From positions 703,381 to 767,380 of the forward strand of contig QEOQ01000214.1 in the NCBI GenBank assembly GCA_010279815.1: 64,000 nucleotides of DNA. Reading direction: 5' to 3'. Below the pieces are notes generated by a model. The model searched no databases. It saw nothing but the letters and a program-made list of their open reading frames with translations, and was not told where the DNA came from. This DNA is from Brachionus plicatilis (Eukaryota > Rotifera > Eurotatoria > Ploima > Brachionidae). Positions 12,728 to 23,735 of this stretch are shown in pieces. Made by a program: the position numbers and the translations under genes. Each line of letters opens with the position of its first letter. Position 1 is the first letter of the stretch.

Positions 12728-13372
12728 ATGAGCAAAAAAGAATCCACAACCGAAATCGACATTAAAAAAGAAATCGCTTTGAGTATTCTGAACATTGGCG
12801 AAATTCTAACCAAAACAATAGATTATTATTCACTCACAGATAGAAAAGATGATTTGAACGAATTTATAGAGATTTGTAAGCAGCAGGCGCAGAGAGAAAA
12901 AAAAAACAATGAGAGTAAGTATGATGCAGGCTACAATAAATTCGAATTGGATGACATCAGACTGCACGATGATGAAAACCTTAACAATTCAGAAAAAAGT
13001 CTTATAAATTCAATTGAAAGGCAAAAATCTCAAAAATCAATTGCTTCAAAAAGTTCTGATAAAAAATCCAACTATAGTTTAAATCACTTGATTCAAGATG
13101 TAGACAAAAAAATAAAAATTCTCAATGGTATTTTTAGCTCAAATGACTACAACAATCTAAGCGATGAGAGTATTGAGGAAATCGAAAAGAATGAGGCGAA
13201 TTGTTCCCTTAGTCAAATGAAAACATTTCAAAACAGCGACTCGTTCACTTATCTTTACGAAAGCATGGACCTTTTTGAAGAAATGAAACAATTGAATGAA
13301 ATAATGAACGATTTGAATCTCATAATTGACAAAAACGAACACAAGGGGTTGAGCTATGGAACTTTTGTTTAA
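12728..13372 (+). CDS. Unrecognised acidic, coiled-coil-prone protein
   Basis: Uninterrupted frame of 214 codons from an ATG in a context with rich codon variety, unlike its surroundings. The product starts MSKKESTTEIDIKKE and is rich in Asp, Glu, Lys, Ser and Asn. It has charged helical stretches (about residues 8-65 and 150-200), a Ser/Lys-rich centre (about 95-120), and no signal peptide or membrane segment. A poly(A) signal-like AATAAAG follows at about 13434, inside a direct repeat duplicated beyond the neighbouring LINE. An upstream coding exon is possible. No family recognised; likely a soluble intracellular protein. Confidence 0.6.
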   Translation: MSKKESTTEIDIKKEIALSILNIGEILTKTIDYYSLTDRKDDLNEFIEICKQQAQREKKNNESKYDAGYNKFELDDIRLHDDENLNNSEKSLINSIERQKSQKSIASKSSDKKSNYSLNHLIQDVDKKIKILNGIFSSNDYNNLSDESIEEIEKNEANCSLSQMKTFQNSDSFTYLYESMDLFEEMKQLNEIMNDLNLIIDKNEHKGLSYGTFV

Positions 13373-13409
13373 TCTTGGCATCGTTATTGAATTTAGATAA
13401 AAAAAAAAA

Positions 13410-13523
13410 CTTTTTTCCATTTTTTTTTTATTTAATAAAGTGTAAATATTGTATTGAAATTAATGTTTCACATTTTTTTTTTGAAATGGGAATTTATTTA
13501 AAATTAAACATTTTAAATTTATA
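13410..13523 (+). repeat. Left copy of ~112-bp direct repeat flanking a LINE fragment
   Basis: Nearly identical to 14322-14433, differing mainly in homopolymer lengths. Both contain AATAAAGTGTAAATATTG and GAAATGGGAATTTATTTA. The left copy is the 3' flank of the 12728 gene. The pair brackets the LINE insert exactly, so it may be a very long target-site duplication. Confidence 0.8.
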
Positions 13524-14308
13524 TTTAGGGAAGAGAAAAGAAAAAGCCAAATACTTATTATCAAACCAAAATATATCTCATTTACTAGGGGAGATAACAG
13601 AAGAAAAGGATTTGGGTGTTTTTATTACAAATGATTTGAAATGGAATAAACAATGTACTGTGGCAGCTATGAAAGCTATCCGAATACTGGGTCAAATACG
13701 AAATTCTTTTAAAAACCTTAGCCGAGAATCATTAAGACTTCTCTATACATCACTTTTGAGATCCCATCTGGAGTATGCAGTAGGAAACTGGAGTCCGCAT
13801 TTAAAAAAAGACATTATAATTCTTGAAAAAGTACAAAGAAGAACGACAAAACTGATTGATTATACCAGAACCAAGTCTTATGAAGATAGATTGAAATACT
13901 CAAATCTTATGAAACTTGAAAATCGTCGTTTAAGGGGGGATTTAATTCAAATATACAAAATTTTAAAAGGTTTTGGACACGCCAATGAATCGAAAGTGGA
14001 TGTCCAAGGCAGATTTTAGCACATGGACTCCTTTAAGTTACATTGCTGAGTTGTTTGAAAAAGTATCTTTAACTAATGGAATCAATTTCGCTTGTGGTGT
14101 AAAAAGCCTAAGAAGACCACATGACAATAGACTGGTCCGAGAAATAAATCGCAGAGGCTCTTTAAGATATAATTTCTTAACAAATCGCTGTGTAAAATTA
14201 TGGAACAGCTTATCAGTTAATGCTGTTAGTGCGCAAACAATAAATAGCTTCAAAGCAGTCATTGACAATGAAGTTTTTGGAATGGTGAAAAGCAAAGAAT
14301 CTAGTTAA
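13524..14308 (+). mobile_element. 5'-truncated CR1/jockey-like LINE, reverse-transcriptase C-terminal part
   Basis: Reads ...EKDLGVFITNDLKWN, then HLEYAVGNWSPH, VQRRTTKLI and RRLRGDLIQIYKILKG, then after a frame change NGINFACGVKSL, RYNFLTNRCVKLWNSL and a C-terminal SFKAVIDN. These are standard blocks after the catalytic domain of CR1/jockey-type ORF2. The catalytic FADD segment is absent, so the copy is dead. The frame breaks at a 91-bp insert copied from the neighbouring dihydropteridine reductase gene (13972-14062). Flanked by ~112-bp direct repeats. Confidence 0.85.
13972..14062 (+). pseudogene. 91-bp patch of dihydropteridine reductase exon 2 inside the LINE
   Basis: Base-for-base identical to the reverse complement of 14624-14714, as far as can be checked by eye. 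It encodes DTPMNRKWMSKADF...LFEK in the frame of the downstream LINE part. It replaces about the same length of LINE sequence. Edges show microhomology (TTTGG at the left, A-run at the right). Perfect identity implies a recent event or gene conversion. Confidence 0.9.
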
Positions 14309-14321
14309 ATTTAAAAAAATT

Positions 14322-14433
14322 CTTTTTCCATTTTTTTTATTTAATAAAGTGTAAATATTGTATTGAAATTAATGTTTCACATTTTTTTTTTTTGAAATGG
14401 GAATTTATTTAAAATTAAACATTTTAAATTTAT
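14322..14433 (+). repeat. Right copy of ~112-bp direct repeat flanking the LINE
   Basis: Partner of 13410-13523. It ends in CATTTTAAATTTATA just before the 3' flank of the dihydropteridine reductase gene. Confidence 0.8.
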
Positions 14434-14533
14434 AAAATACAAAAAAAAATGAGTTAATAAAAAAATTTTATTCAAATAAATGCGCAATTCTAAAGCTAAC
14501 TAAAATAAAATAAAAAAATAGAGAACTCAATTT

Positions 14534-15311
14534 TTAGTGAAATGACAACTGAGTGACATTATTTGTGGTAGTAAGTTTAACTAGACTGCCATTTAGAGGC
14601 CTGTCATTTGGATTTTGAATCCATTTTTCAAACAACTCAGCAATGTAACTTAAAGGAGTCCATGTGCTAAAATCTGCCTTGGACATCCACTTTCGATTCA
14701 TTGGCGTGTCCAAAGTAACCGGTAAAATGGCTGCCACCAACGTGTTTGCTGGTAGACCTCCTTTGGAATCAGCCAAACTTTTGGTCAATTGATGTATCGC
14801 CGCTTTGGCCATACCATATCCAATCATACCTGGAGTAGAGGCACTGTCTAATGCTGCTGCGGCGCCTGGAAGAGTCAGTACACCGTTTTCATTCAAATAT
14901 TTGGCAGCCAATGAGGCTGATATTAAGGAAGACCACACGCTTTGTTTCCACATTAAATCACTATTGCTCAAAAATTGATTTGAAGCACTATTGCCGCCGG
15001 CCCAACCACCTGCCACATTCAAAATAGCATCTAATTTGCCATCGTTGCTCAAAAATGGCTTAAGATTTTCATCGATTTTTTTCTCTTGGTCAATCATTGA
15101 AAGTGTTGGATCAACAATTATATTTGCATTTGCTTCATCATTTTCTTTCAGGTCCACACAAACAACCCACTGATTGTTAAAAAAAAAATATATTTTTTTG
15201 TCCAAAATTTAAATGACTTACATAATTTTTGGTCTTCAAATGATCGACCAATTGCTTGCCTAACGCTCCATTTCCTCCATAGACAAGAATTTTTTTCAAA
15301 GGGTTAGACAT
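14534..15311 (-). CDS. QDPR: Dihydropteridine reductase
   Basis: Recycles quinonoid dihydrobiopterin to tetrahydrobiopterin with NADH, supporting aromatic amino acid hydroxylases; cytosolic. Two exons, 15311-15222 (30 codons) and 15169-14534, separated by a 52-bp GT-AG intron in phase 0, give 241 residues; the human enzyme has 244. The nucleotide-binding glycine motif GGNGALG is at residues 12-18. NVAGGWAGG is at about 81-89. The catalytic Tyr-x3-Lys is in GYGMAKAA (Tyr148, Lys152). The TLDTPMNRKWM block is typical of the family. The ATG was chosen because exon 1 supplies the Rossmann start. AATAAA-type signal downstream at about 14467-14472. Part of exon 2 has been copied into the adjacent LINE. 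Confidence 0.96.
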
Positions 15312-16035
15312 TTTTGAGATTAGGATTCTAAAATTGTTGAGAATATTTTTAGATCTCTTTTATTTAATAAAAGACGAGTCATATGTTGTTTTTTAATTTT
15401 ATCCAGAACTTTCAGAGTATAATTCTAGTTTTATATTATTTTAGATTATTTGAAAAATTATGTCGCACTTAAACTTCAAAGTGTGTGTGTGTATAATAGA
15501 AAAATAAAAGCATAGAATAGCATCTAGATTTGATGAACAAGATCTATTTTTTTGTCAGCTTTTGAATTAATGCAAATAATATGATTTTTTTTCTAGTCAC
15601 CCCATTGAGACAAAAATTTCTAGATTGTTGACTTGACTTGAATATTTTTTTCTTTCACTTTAATTTCCATTGGAAAACTAATTGACATATGTAATTCTAT
15701 AAATATTTTTGCTAATCGTTTAAGTTAATTTTAGAGATTTTTACGTAAATGAAAATCGATAAATCTAAAATATTTCTTGCTCAATTTAAATTTTTTTTTA
15801 TGAGTTTAATTGATAAAGATTTTCAAAATGTTCTGTTTTTGTTTAAAAAAAAATTAAAAAGAAATAAATTTACAACAGAAAATCAAAAACTTTAAAAACC
15901 CCAAAATAATCTAGACAAATAAAATTAAATTGGACAAATATAATTTCGACATAGTATTAACATCATTCATTTTTATTAAATATAAATTCAGCACATTTAG
16001 ACAAAATTTTTTTTATTTAATATTTAAAAAGAAAA

Positions 16036-16200
16036 ATGGATGAGTTAATAAATAATTTTGAAAATATTAAAATTGATCTAAATTGAATAGGTTCATCACA
16101 AAATAAAGAAGATGGAAATAAAAGTTGGCTAGTAATTGATGAAAAAAATTTTAAATACAAAATTGGTACAGAATCCAAACACGGAAAAATAACTTTTTGA
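16036..16200 (+). pseudogene. Decayed FLYWCH-like fragment
   Basis: A frame from ATG 16036 has a stop after 16 codons, then continues NKSWLVIDEKNFKYKIGTE and SKHGKITF before a second stop. The spacing of LVID, F-Y-K and GK-TF resembles a FLYWCH zinc finger, often found with MULE-type transposases. Weak; no Cys-His pair survives. Confidence 0.25.
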
Positions 16201-18089
16201 TAGAGTTTAAGAAAAAGTAAAAAATATATAAAATAATTTTATTTAATTGATTAATTATAATTAAAACTTTAATAAAACTACTTTGTTATTTTTTAATTTT
16301 TTTGGTCGAATTTAGACCTGTCTAATTTACAATAATATATATTTATTTTTTTAATTTGTCGAAAATAAGCTGTTCCACTTTTTTATTGCAAGTATCTTGC
16401 AGATAATTTTAAAATTTCTTAAATCCACCCTATTTTTAAAAAGCATTACTTAGTCGATAATCGTTTCTGTCCGGTGTATTGATTATGAATCATATATGTA
16501 TAATAGGCAGTAGAAGATTGGAGTAGAAGTGATAAAAAATTCATTTTAAAAAACTGTTAATAAACTATTATCAACTTCTTTACTCTATATTTAATTTTTT
16601 ATTATTTTTTACTTTTTAAAATTTTTACTTAATTTAATAAATTTTCGTACTTGAAATTTTGTAATTTTTTTTTTTGCTGAAAGTAGAGTACTCTTTCTCA
16701 AGCAGCAGACCATAGGTCTCATTCTTATATAAATAAAAAAATAAATATAATAGACACATGTTCTGAAAGCTCATATAATAAATTTGATCACAAAATTTTA
16801 CTTTGCCAAAAATGTGCATTATAACAAAAAAATCAAATCTAGTCCTTTTGATTTTTTACCCATTTTGATTCTTTTTTATTTGAAAATCTAAAAAAAATCA
16901 TACATCTGTCCTGCACTTGCAAGCACCTGTCTTTTTTATACAATTGTGCTACAGTAAGATGAATTGATCCTTTTAGTGATAAATTATGGTAAACATGGTA
17001 AATGTCTTGTTCCTGCTTTCCTTTCAATTTTTCCCCCATTTATTTCGAAAGATTATATTTTGTTGCCACATTTAACCCAGTAAGACAATATTTCTGTATC
17101 ATTTTGATATTCTGTTTCTGATGCAGTAAATTTCAAAAATAATCAGAATGGAAATTTTCATGAATTTTCTTAATTTGAAAGATATTTTTTTTTGTTGTCA
17201 CATTTAATTTTGTTAAACATAATATTTTTGGAGTCTCTTGACTTTTTCGATAGTTAATCTAAATTAAAATAATATCAGAGTTTTTTTAAAAGTCAAGTGT
17301 CTTAAGTACAAGTCCAAACTTTAAATATTCTTTTAAAATAAATTCCGAACTTAGCCCTTAATTTAAGTGACTTTGTTTTAAATAAGGCCTTCACAATTAC
17401 TACCTGGAATGGCAAAATCGTTAATATTGGTTAATTTTGATTAAAAAATGACTTGATTTTTAACTGTTTAATTTTAGAGACTCAAATAAAAGAAATTTAT
17501 CCTTTTTTTTCTTCTATTATAAACAAGAAAATAATGTTTTACGTTGCGGATGACTGGTTAATTTTCTTCTAAACGAAGCACATTTTTTTTGAGAATTGGC
17601 TATTTTTATTTGATGTAATACTGTTTATTTAAAATTTAGCACATTAAAAAAACTTCATTAAAATAAAGCGTTAACTTTTTTAAGAACAAAAAGTTTTCAT
17701 CTTTAATTTTGTTTTAATAAGTTCAACAAAAAAAGTTAACTTTAGAATAGAAAAGATAAACTTTTTTTGTTGAGAAAATTTTCTTGAAATTATTTTGGTT
17801 TGATATTCCGTATTTGTCCGAACAAAAGAAGAAGATGGCTTATATTTTACTCATACTTTATCAAGTCCCAAAAAATAATTAAGAAATGCAAAATATGCTC
17901 TATTCGTACCTTATTTAATTTTCTAGTACCAAAAAACTTTCAGTAAGTTTTATTAGAAAAAAAAATCTAATTTTTGACGTTTTATAAAATTTTATTTAAT
18001 TATAAAAAAGAAATAGTAAAATTTATAAAAGAAAATTTTAGAACAAAAATAAAAAATAAACAAATTTAATTTTTTTAACAATAAAATCT

Positions 18090-18310
18090 TTATTTTTACC
18101 TTTTTTGTCCTTTGTTTTTGGTTCTGATACTTCTTGTGATGGTGGTGGTTGTTCAAACGAGTCTGATAGTTGTACTGATGATGTATATGGTTGTATAGAT
18201 GATGTTGATCGTTGTACTAATGGAGCAATTGTTTAAATTAAAAGCAACTGTAATAATTTTTTTGCAGATGTAGTTTTTTTGCCAAAACCAACAATTGTAA
18301 CCATTATTTT
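18090..18310 (-). pseudogene. Coding-like remnant, Ser/Pro/Gln-rich
   Basis: The minus strand reads PLVQRSTSSIQPYTSSVQ, LSDSFEQPPPSQEVSEPK and a lysine-rich end, upstream of homopolymers. Codon variety stands out from the surroundings. No start, no partner exon and no family recognised; probably a transposon-borne fragment. Confidence 0.3.
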
Positions 18311-20128
18311 TTCATTCTTTAAAAATAATTGAAATCATATGAAGACTCATAATGTATTGGATAAATGAATCAAAAACAGTTTGATCAAGACACAATGAAT
18401 TTATTAAGTCAAGTCAATGACTTAAAAATTTCTTGTTTTAAGTCAAAGTTATGACTTGGACTTTAACTAGGCAACCGCAATAACTGCCTGAAACGTCAAA
18501 AAATTCATGTTGTTCGGACTTTTATATAAAAAATTTAATTGATTGACTTGACTTAAAAAAAAAATGTTGTGACTTAGACTTAAAAGAGTGACTTGTAAAC
18601 AAGTCTGATTTTATCAAGAGGTGCAACATAAACTGATAATTAATTCTGAATTGAATTAATTTTTGGTTTCATTGAAATTAATATTTGGTACTAACTAAAA
18701 TAGTTGAACCTAATTAGGTACAAAAAAAATAGTATTAGGTTTTATAAAAATATTTTTAGTACAAGTAAAACATAATTGAGTACTAATTTTTTTGAATTAA
18801 ATTTTATTTGGTAAATACTACCTAAAATATAATTAGATACTGAATATAATATTTTAGGTACTGAGTAAAATAAAGGCCAAAAAAAATTATCCATTTTTTT
18901 TTCTCATCTAATAGAAACAAAAATCATATTTTTTACATGATGTATGACTGTAAAATTTTGTTTTAAATGGGTTGACATAATTTTTGTAAAAAACGACTCA
19001 AATATCGGTAAATTTAGACAAGAATACTGTTTCTAAAAGAAGAGACTGATGACTGATGTTTCTTTTACTGAGTGAAAATTTTTCGATTAGAAGAATCCCA
19101 CTCAATCTCCGGTATTTTTTATGCTACCATATTTCCTTGAATAAAAGAAAATGTGGTCATCAAAGCGTTTGTTTTATTTGGAAATTTTTCACTCAGCAAA
19201 AATGACTCAAATAAATAAAATAAAAATATTTTTCTCTTCTATTAGAAACAAAAAAATCTATTTTTAACCGGAGCACTTTTTTATAGAAAAAAAAAACTCA
19301 AAATAAACAGAAATTTTTTCCAATTGAGGAAATACCATCATATTTAAAGAACATTTGAAAGAGTGATCAAATGCAACAAAGTTTGTTGTATTAAAATACT
19401 TGAATTTTACGACACAGAAATAATATACTAATGGATCCTTCCTTTAAAAGCTTACATTCTTACTTACATACTTTATCATATTTACAGTTCTGATTTGTCA
19501 CAATGGTTTTTATATTGTAAATTCTTGTAAATCATCTTAACAAATAAGTACTGTAATCAAAAATTATTTTTAGCCTCAAGTTCGTCACAAATTCATAAAG
19601 CGAGTCAAAATCTCGTATGTTCTGAGTCATATTTAATGATTTTCTCAATTATTTTTTAATTTTGATGCAACTTAAATTAATCTAATTTTTGATTGTTCCA
19701 TATCGAATAACTCTCGATAAATTTTAATAAAAGAATTTTTTTAAAAATTTTATTTTATCATATTAGCGTATATGTATAGCTTAGATGTAAGCTTTACAAC
19801 AAAAAAAAGAGTCGATTAAGTTACTATTTCTTTGCTCATTAAATAAGATCTCGTTGAATTCAACTTAATTTTTGAAGTAAAATCACAAAACCATTTTTAA
19901 TTTTCAAACAAAAAATATCTTAAAATTTAGATAAATTTTACTTACTCATATTTATTTTAAATTTTTGCATTTAAATTTAATTAAAAATCTTCAAACATGA
20001 GGGCTGAAGAGAGGGCTCTTTGCCGCTCGAAACTTCCCTGGAGTCCTACTCCAAAATTATTTTTCAAATTAATTAAATTACCCGAAAATTGAAGTTTCAG
20101 ATAAAATTTTAATATTTTAAAATTTTAA

Positions 20129-20522
20129 GAAACCGAAACACAACTTTGACGCAGGCAATAAACACTATCTCGCCCATGTTAAAACATTCTTAACTTAAAC
20201 CGCATGCGTCAAAGTTGTGTTTCGAGTCTTGGCCCACGTTGAAAGTAAAGATTTTTAATTTAATGCAGCATTAACAATAGAGTTTCTGTCAAAAAAATAA
20301 AAATTATTTTTTTGAATTTTACATTTGACCCAGCGCTTTAAATTGAGTACAAAGAAAAACAAGAAAAATGATTATTTTATTTTTTATTTTTTGGAAAAAT
20401 CTTTACTTTCAACGTGAGCCAAGACTTGAAACACAACTTTGACGCATGCGGTGTAAGTTAAGAATGTTTTAACATGGGCGAGATGGTGTTTATTGCCTGC
20501 GTCAAAGTTGTGTTTCGGTTTC
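20129..20522. repeat. 394-bp nested palindromic fold-back element
   Basis: Left arm 20129-20256 and right arm 20396-20522 are near-perfect inverted copies around a 139-bp spacer. Each arm is itself a smaller inverted repeat: ACACAACTTTGACGCA near 20138 recurs inverted at about 20206-20221, and the same holds in the right arm. Termini are GAAACCGAAACACAACTTTG and complement. No ORF. Confidence 0.9.
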
Positions 20523-21484
20523 TGAGGCTGCAATATCTAATGAGGGAATACGGTAATTAAAAATAACAGGTTTTCTGAATTACTAGGGTAAAATTATAAG
20601 ATTTAGTTAGATCGTTTAATACAGGCATACTCGATAGAGCTTAGCACCAGTTAAAGAATATATTCCTATAAGTAGAAAAATATAAATTCAAAAAATATTC
20701 TAATTTCGAAAAAACAAAAATATTTAAAATTAAATCCAAATTTTTTTGACTCAACCAAAAATTTATGAAATTTTTTCAATTTATACTTAATTGATGGCGG
20801 CTAGTTCGATATCGGTCACTTAACTATTTTCGATTACCAGTTGCCATGATTTAAAGACTAATTTGAATTCTTAAAAATATTTTATTCTTTAATTTACAAA
20901 AAAAGACAAGTTCAGAAAAACAACAAAATCAAATATATTTAAATAGAAAATAACATAACAAATTTGGAGCCATTTTCTATGACTTTAAGGATCTAACAAG
21001 AATCAGTTTTATATTATAAATTAGACTGGCAACTTAAGTTCTAAGCTATTCTAGGACTTTTATTATTTTTATCAACAATTAAAAGCGCCAGCCGCTAACA
21101 TAATTTAGCCTGTCTATTTTATGTTTTTGAATTTGAAAACTTTAAAGATTTCTTAAAGCTATTTCAATTAAAAATCCTAGAAAATAAAAAGGAGTCATTT
21201 TGTCTTTAATTGTTTGGGTATAGAAAGCGAACTAATATTTTGATTATCTAAATCAAAAAAAATTCTTTGGGAACATTTACATTGAAACAAATAAAATACT
21301 AAATATTTTCGATTTTTTAGAAGATTTTTTTTGAAGTGAAAAGTGGGATAAAAATTCAATTGGCTATAAAACAATATTTTATAAGCTTTTTTTTTGTTTA
21401 CTAAACATTAAACATTTTCAGACTTTTTTTTTGTTGATGGAAAAAAATTTATTTAAATCTTTTATTTATTTAAAAATAATTTAT
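20523..21484. other. AT-rich DNA, nothing recognised
   Basis: No open frame of note and no repeat with a partner that I could see, other than homopolymers. Confidence 0.5.
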
Positions 21485-22620
21485 ATGTCAGCCTCTGTTT
21501 AAATGGGTCGAGGCCTTGGCAAATAGAAGACAAAGAGTTGTACTTTGGAATATATGCTCAACTTGGAGGGAAGTTTTTAGTGGCGTCCCACAGGGTTCTG
21601 TTTTGGGGCCACTATTGTTTGTAATCTTCATTAATGATTTGCCTGATGGAGTAAAAAATGTCTGTAAATTGTTTGCTGATGATTCAAAGGTTGCAGGCAT
21701 TGTTGAAGATGTTAAAGATACCGTAAACTTACAAAAAGATATTAATACAATGTATGAGTAGTCGAATGAGTGGCTAATGGAATTTAATGAGGAAAAATGC
21801 GTTGTTATTCATTATGGTCCAAACAATCAAAAATGTGATTATGGCTTCGGCGATTCGGGGAGCAGTTACAAATTATCTGACTCAACTCAAGAAAAAGACT
21901 TAATTTTTAGTAATGATTTAAAAAGTTCAGCACACATTGCAGCAGTTATTAAGAAAGCTAATCTAACTTTAGATCTGATCAAACGTACATTTAAGTATAT
22001 AACTTGCAAACAATCAAGAAATTGTTTACTTCCTTAGTAAGACTTCATTTGGAGTATGCTGTTCAAGTTTGGAATCCGATGTTAAAGAAAAACATTGCAA
22101 GTATAAAAGGTGTACAAAGAAGAGCGACTAAACTGATTGGAGAGTTGAGAAACTTGAGCTATGAAGAGCGTCTTGAGAAGTTGAAACTTCTTACGCTTGA
22201 AGAAAGAAGATTACAAGGTGACTTAATTGAACAATTTAAAATTGTAAAAAATTTAGATAAGGTTGAGTGGCATTACCCCTTGGATCAATTGTCTGAGCAT
22301 TATGCAACAAGAAGCCACGGTTAGGGTTTTGAAAAACAAATTGTCAGAAATTGCAACACCAGAGTTAACTTTTTTACAAATAGGGTTGCAAATGTTTGGA
22401 ACAAATTTCCACGAGAAGTAGTAGAGCAAACAACTTTAAATGGATTTAAAAATAAACTAGACAAATTTTTTTTGTTAAGAAAAAACCTTAGAGGTTACTA
22501 TAGCGCAATTAATCCTTGTGCTCCGTTAAATGATGATTAATAGTCATCTTTATTCTATAACCTTATTATTATTATTATTTATTATTATTAATTTGTTGTA
22601 ATTAGTAATCAAATATAGAG
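21485..22620 (+). mobile_element. Broken CR1/jockey-like LINE with RT catalytic segment
   Basis: Reads [20 protein letters not shown] and [11 protein letters not shown], the conserved RT blocks with the catalytic FADD, followed by NEEKCVVIHYG, then in a shifted frame LVRLHLEYAVQVWNP, VQRRATKLIGELR, FFTNRVANVWNKFPRE and a C-terminal segment to about 22540. Disrupted by an in-frame TAG near 21759, a frameshift near 22010 and a stop near 22322. Missing the 5' part (endonuclease, early RT). An ATT microsatellite at 22563-22590 sits at the 3' end, as expected of LINE tails. Confidence 0.9.
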
Positions 22621-23735
22621 GCAAACTCTGCATTTATATGCATTCATTTTTTAGAATTCTTTTAAAATAAAACCATTTTATTAAACTAAGAAAATAAATT
22701 TTCCGGTAGAATGGTGGTGGTGAAGTTTAGAGGAAAAACTGTTGCAAAATATATTTTATTAAATTGAACACTATTTTTTTTCAATTCTTAGCAATTATTT
22801 TTAAAATAAATGTTAAAAATTTTTAAACAAAATTTGTGACACCTAAACAAAAGCAAAAAATCAAAAAATTCTTTTTATTTTGAAAGATAGATCGAAAATT
22901 GAAAGAAACAGTACTTTATGTTAAGTTTTTAAATTTTTTTTTTTAAATTTCAAAATTTTACATAATTATCATTTAATTTTTAAATTTAAAAAAAAATTTA
23001 CTTTTCTTTAAGTTTTTCTTTAAGCGGTAGAATACACAGTTGGTATAGAAATTTTTTTTTCAACCATAAATGTTTGAGTTAAGAAATTTAAACTCTAAAA
23101 AATATTCTAATCTTAAATTTGCGATTTTTTGTGAAAAAAAAATATTTTATTTAAAAATAAAAGTGTTAAAAACTACAAAAATAATTGTTCTACAAGTTGA
23201 TACTTAACTTTCAAAATACAAGATGTTCCTTACTATTTTATATTCTGAAATTCAAAGTCTCATCGATTGTATTTGCTAAATAGTGTCTCATGAATTAATT
23301 ATTTTTCTAATTTTGAGTAAAAAAAAATTAATAAAAAGTTTATTTTTAAAATCTTTTAAAAAACTTTTTATTCGGTGAATATCTAAATAAGAAAAAAAAA
23401 TGCAAAATGTGTTATAAAAGAGTCAATTAGCATTTGTGAAGATCATTTAATTGACTTTAAAAATACACAAAATAAGAAAATGAGCTATTATCAATTTTGA
23501 TGGAATTAATAGCTTTAAAAAGTGACATAAAAAATTTAGAAAAGTAGAAAATTTAATGGAAGAGCTCAATTTAACTCAATTGTTTTTTGTTGTACAAAAA
23601 TTTTTTTAAAAATTGTAAAAAATGTCCGAAAAAAAATGTCCAAATAAATCAGATGGTCGAATAAAAATTGCTTTTTTTTTTATCTGTGTGTGGAAAAAAA
23701 GACCATGGCTTTTTCACTATTTACAATTGAGCGTG
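22621..23735. other. AT-rich intergenic DNA
   Basis: No coding or repeat structure recognised beyond homopolymers. The right part is the 3' flank of the minus-strand gene ending at 23736. Confidence 0.5.

Larger units (their letters stand above)
15312..20128. other. Repeat-rich intergenic stretch
   Basis: Contains a GT microsatellite at about 15481-15492, copies of the GACTCAAATAAA family (17470-17600, 18880-19010, 19150-19310), an AAGTC-rich fold-back-like tract (18360-18620) and the two decayed coding traces listed separately. No intact gene seen. Confidence 0.6.

Noticed and set aside
13973..14308. A separate 111-residue gene starting MDTPMNRKWM
   Set aside because: It is a chimera of the 91-bp host exon patch and the LINE C-terminal frame.
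14991..15173. Plus-strand 60-codon frame
   Set aside because: Antisense shadow of dihydropteridine reductase exon 2.
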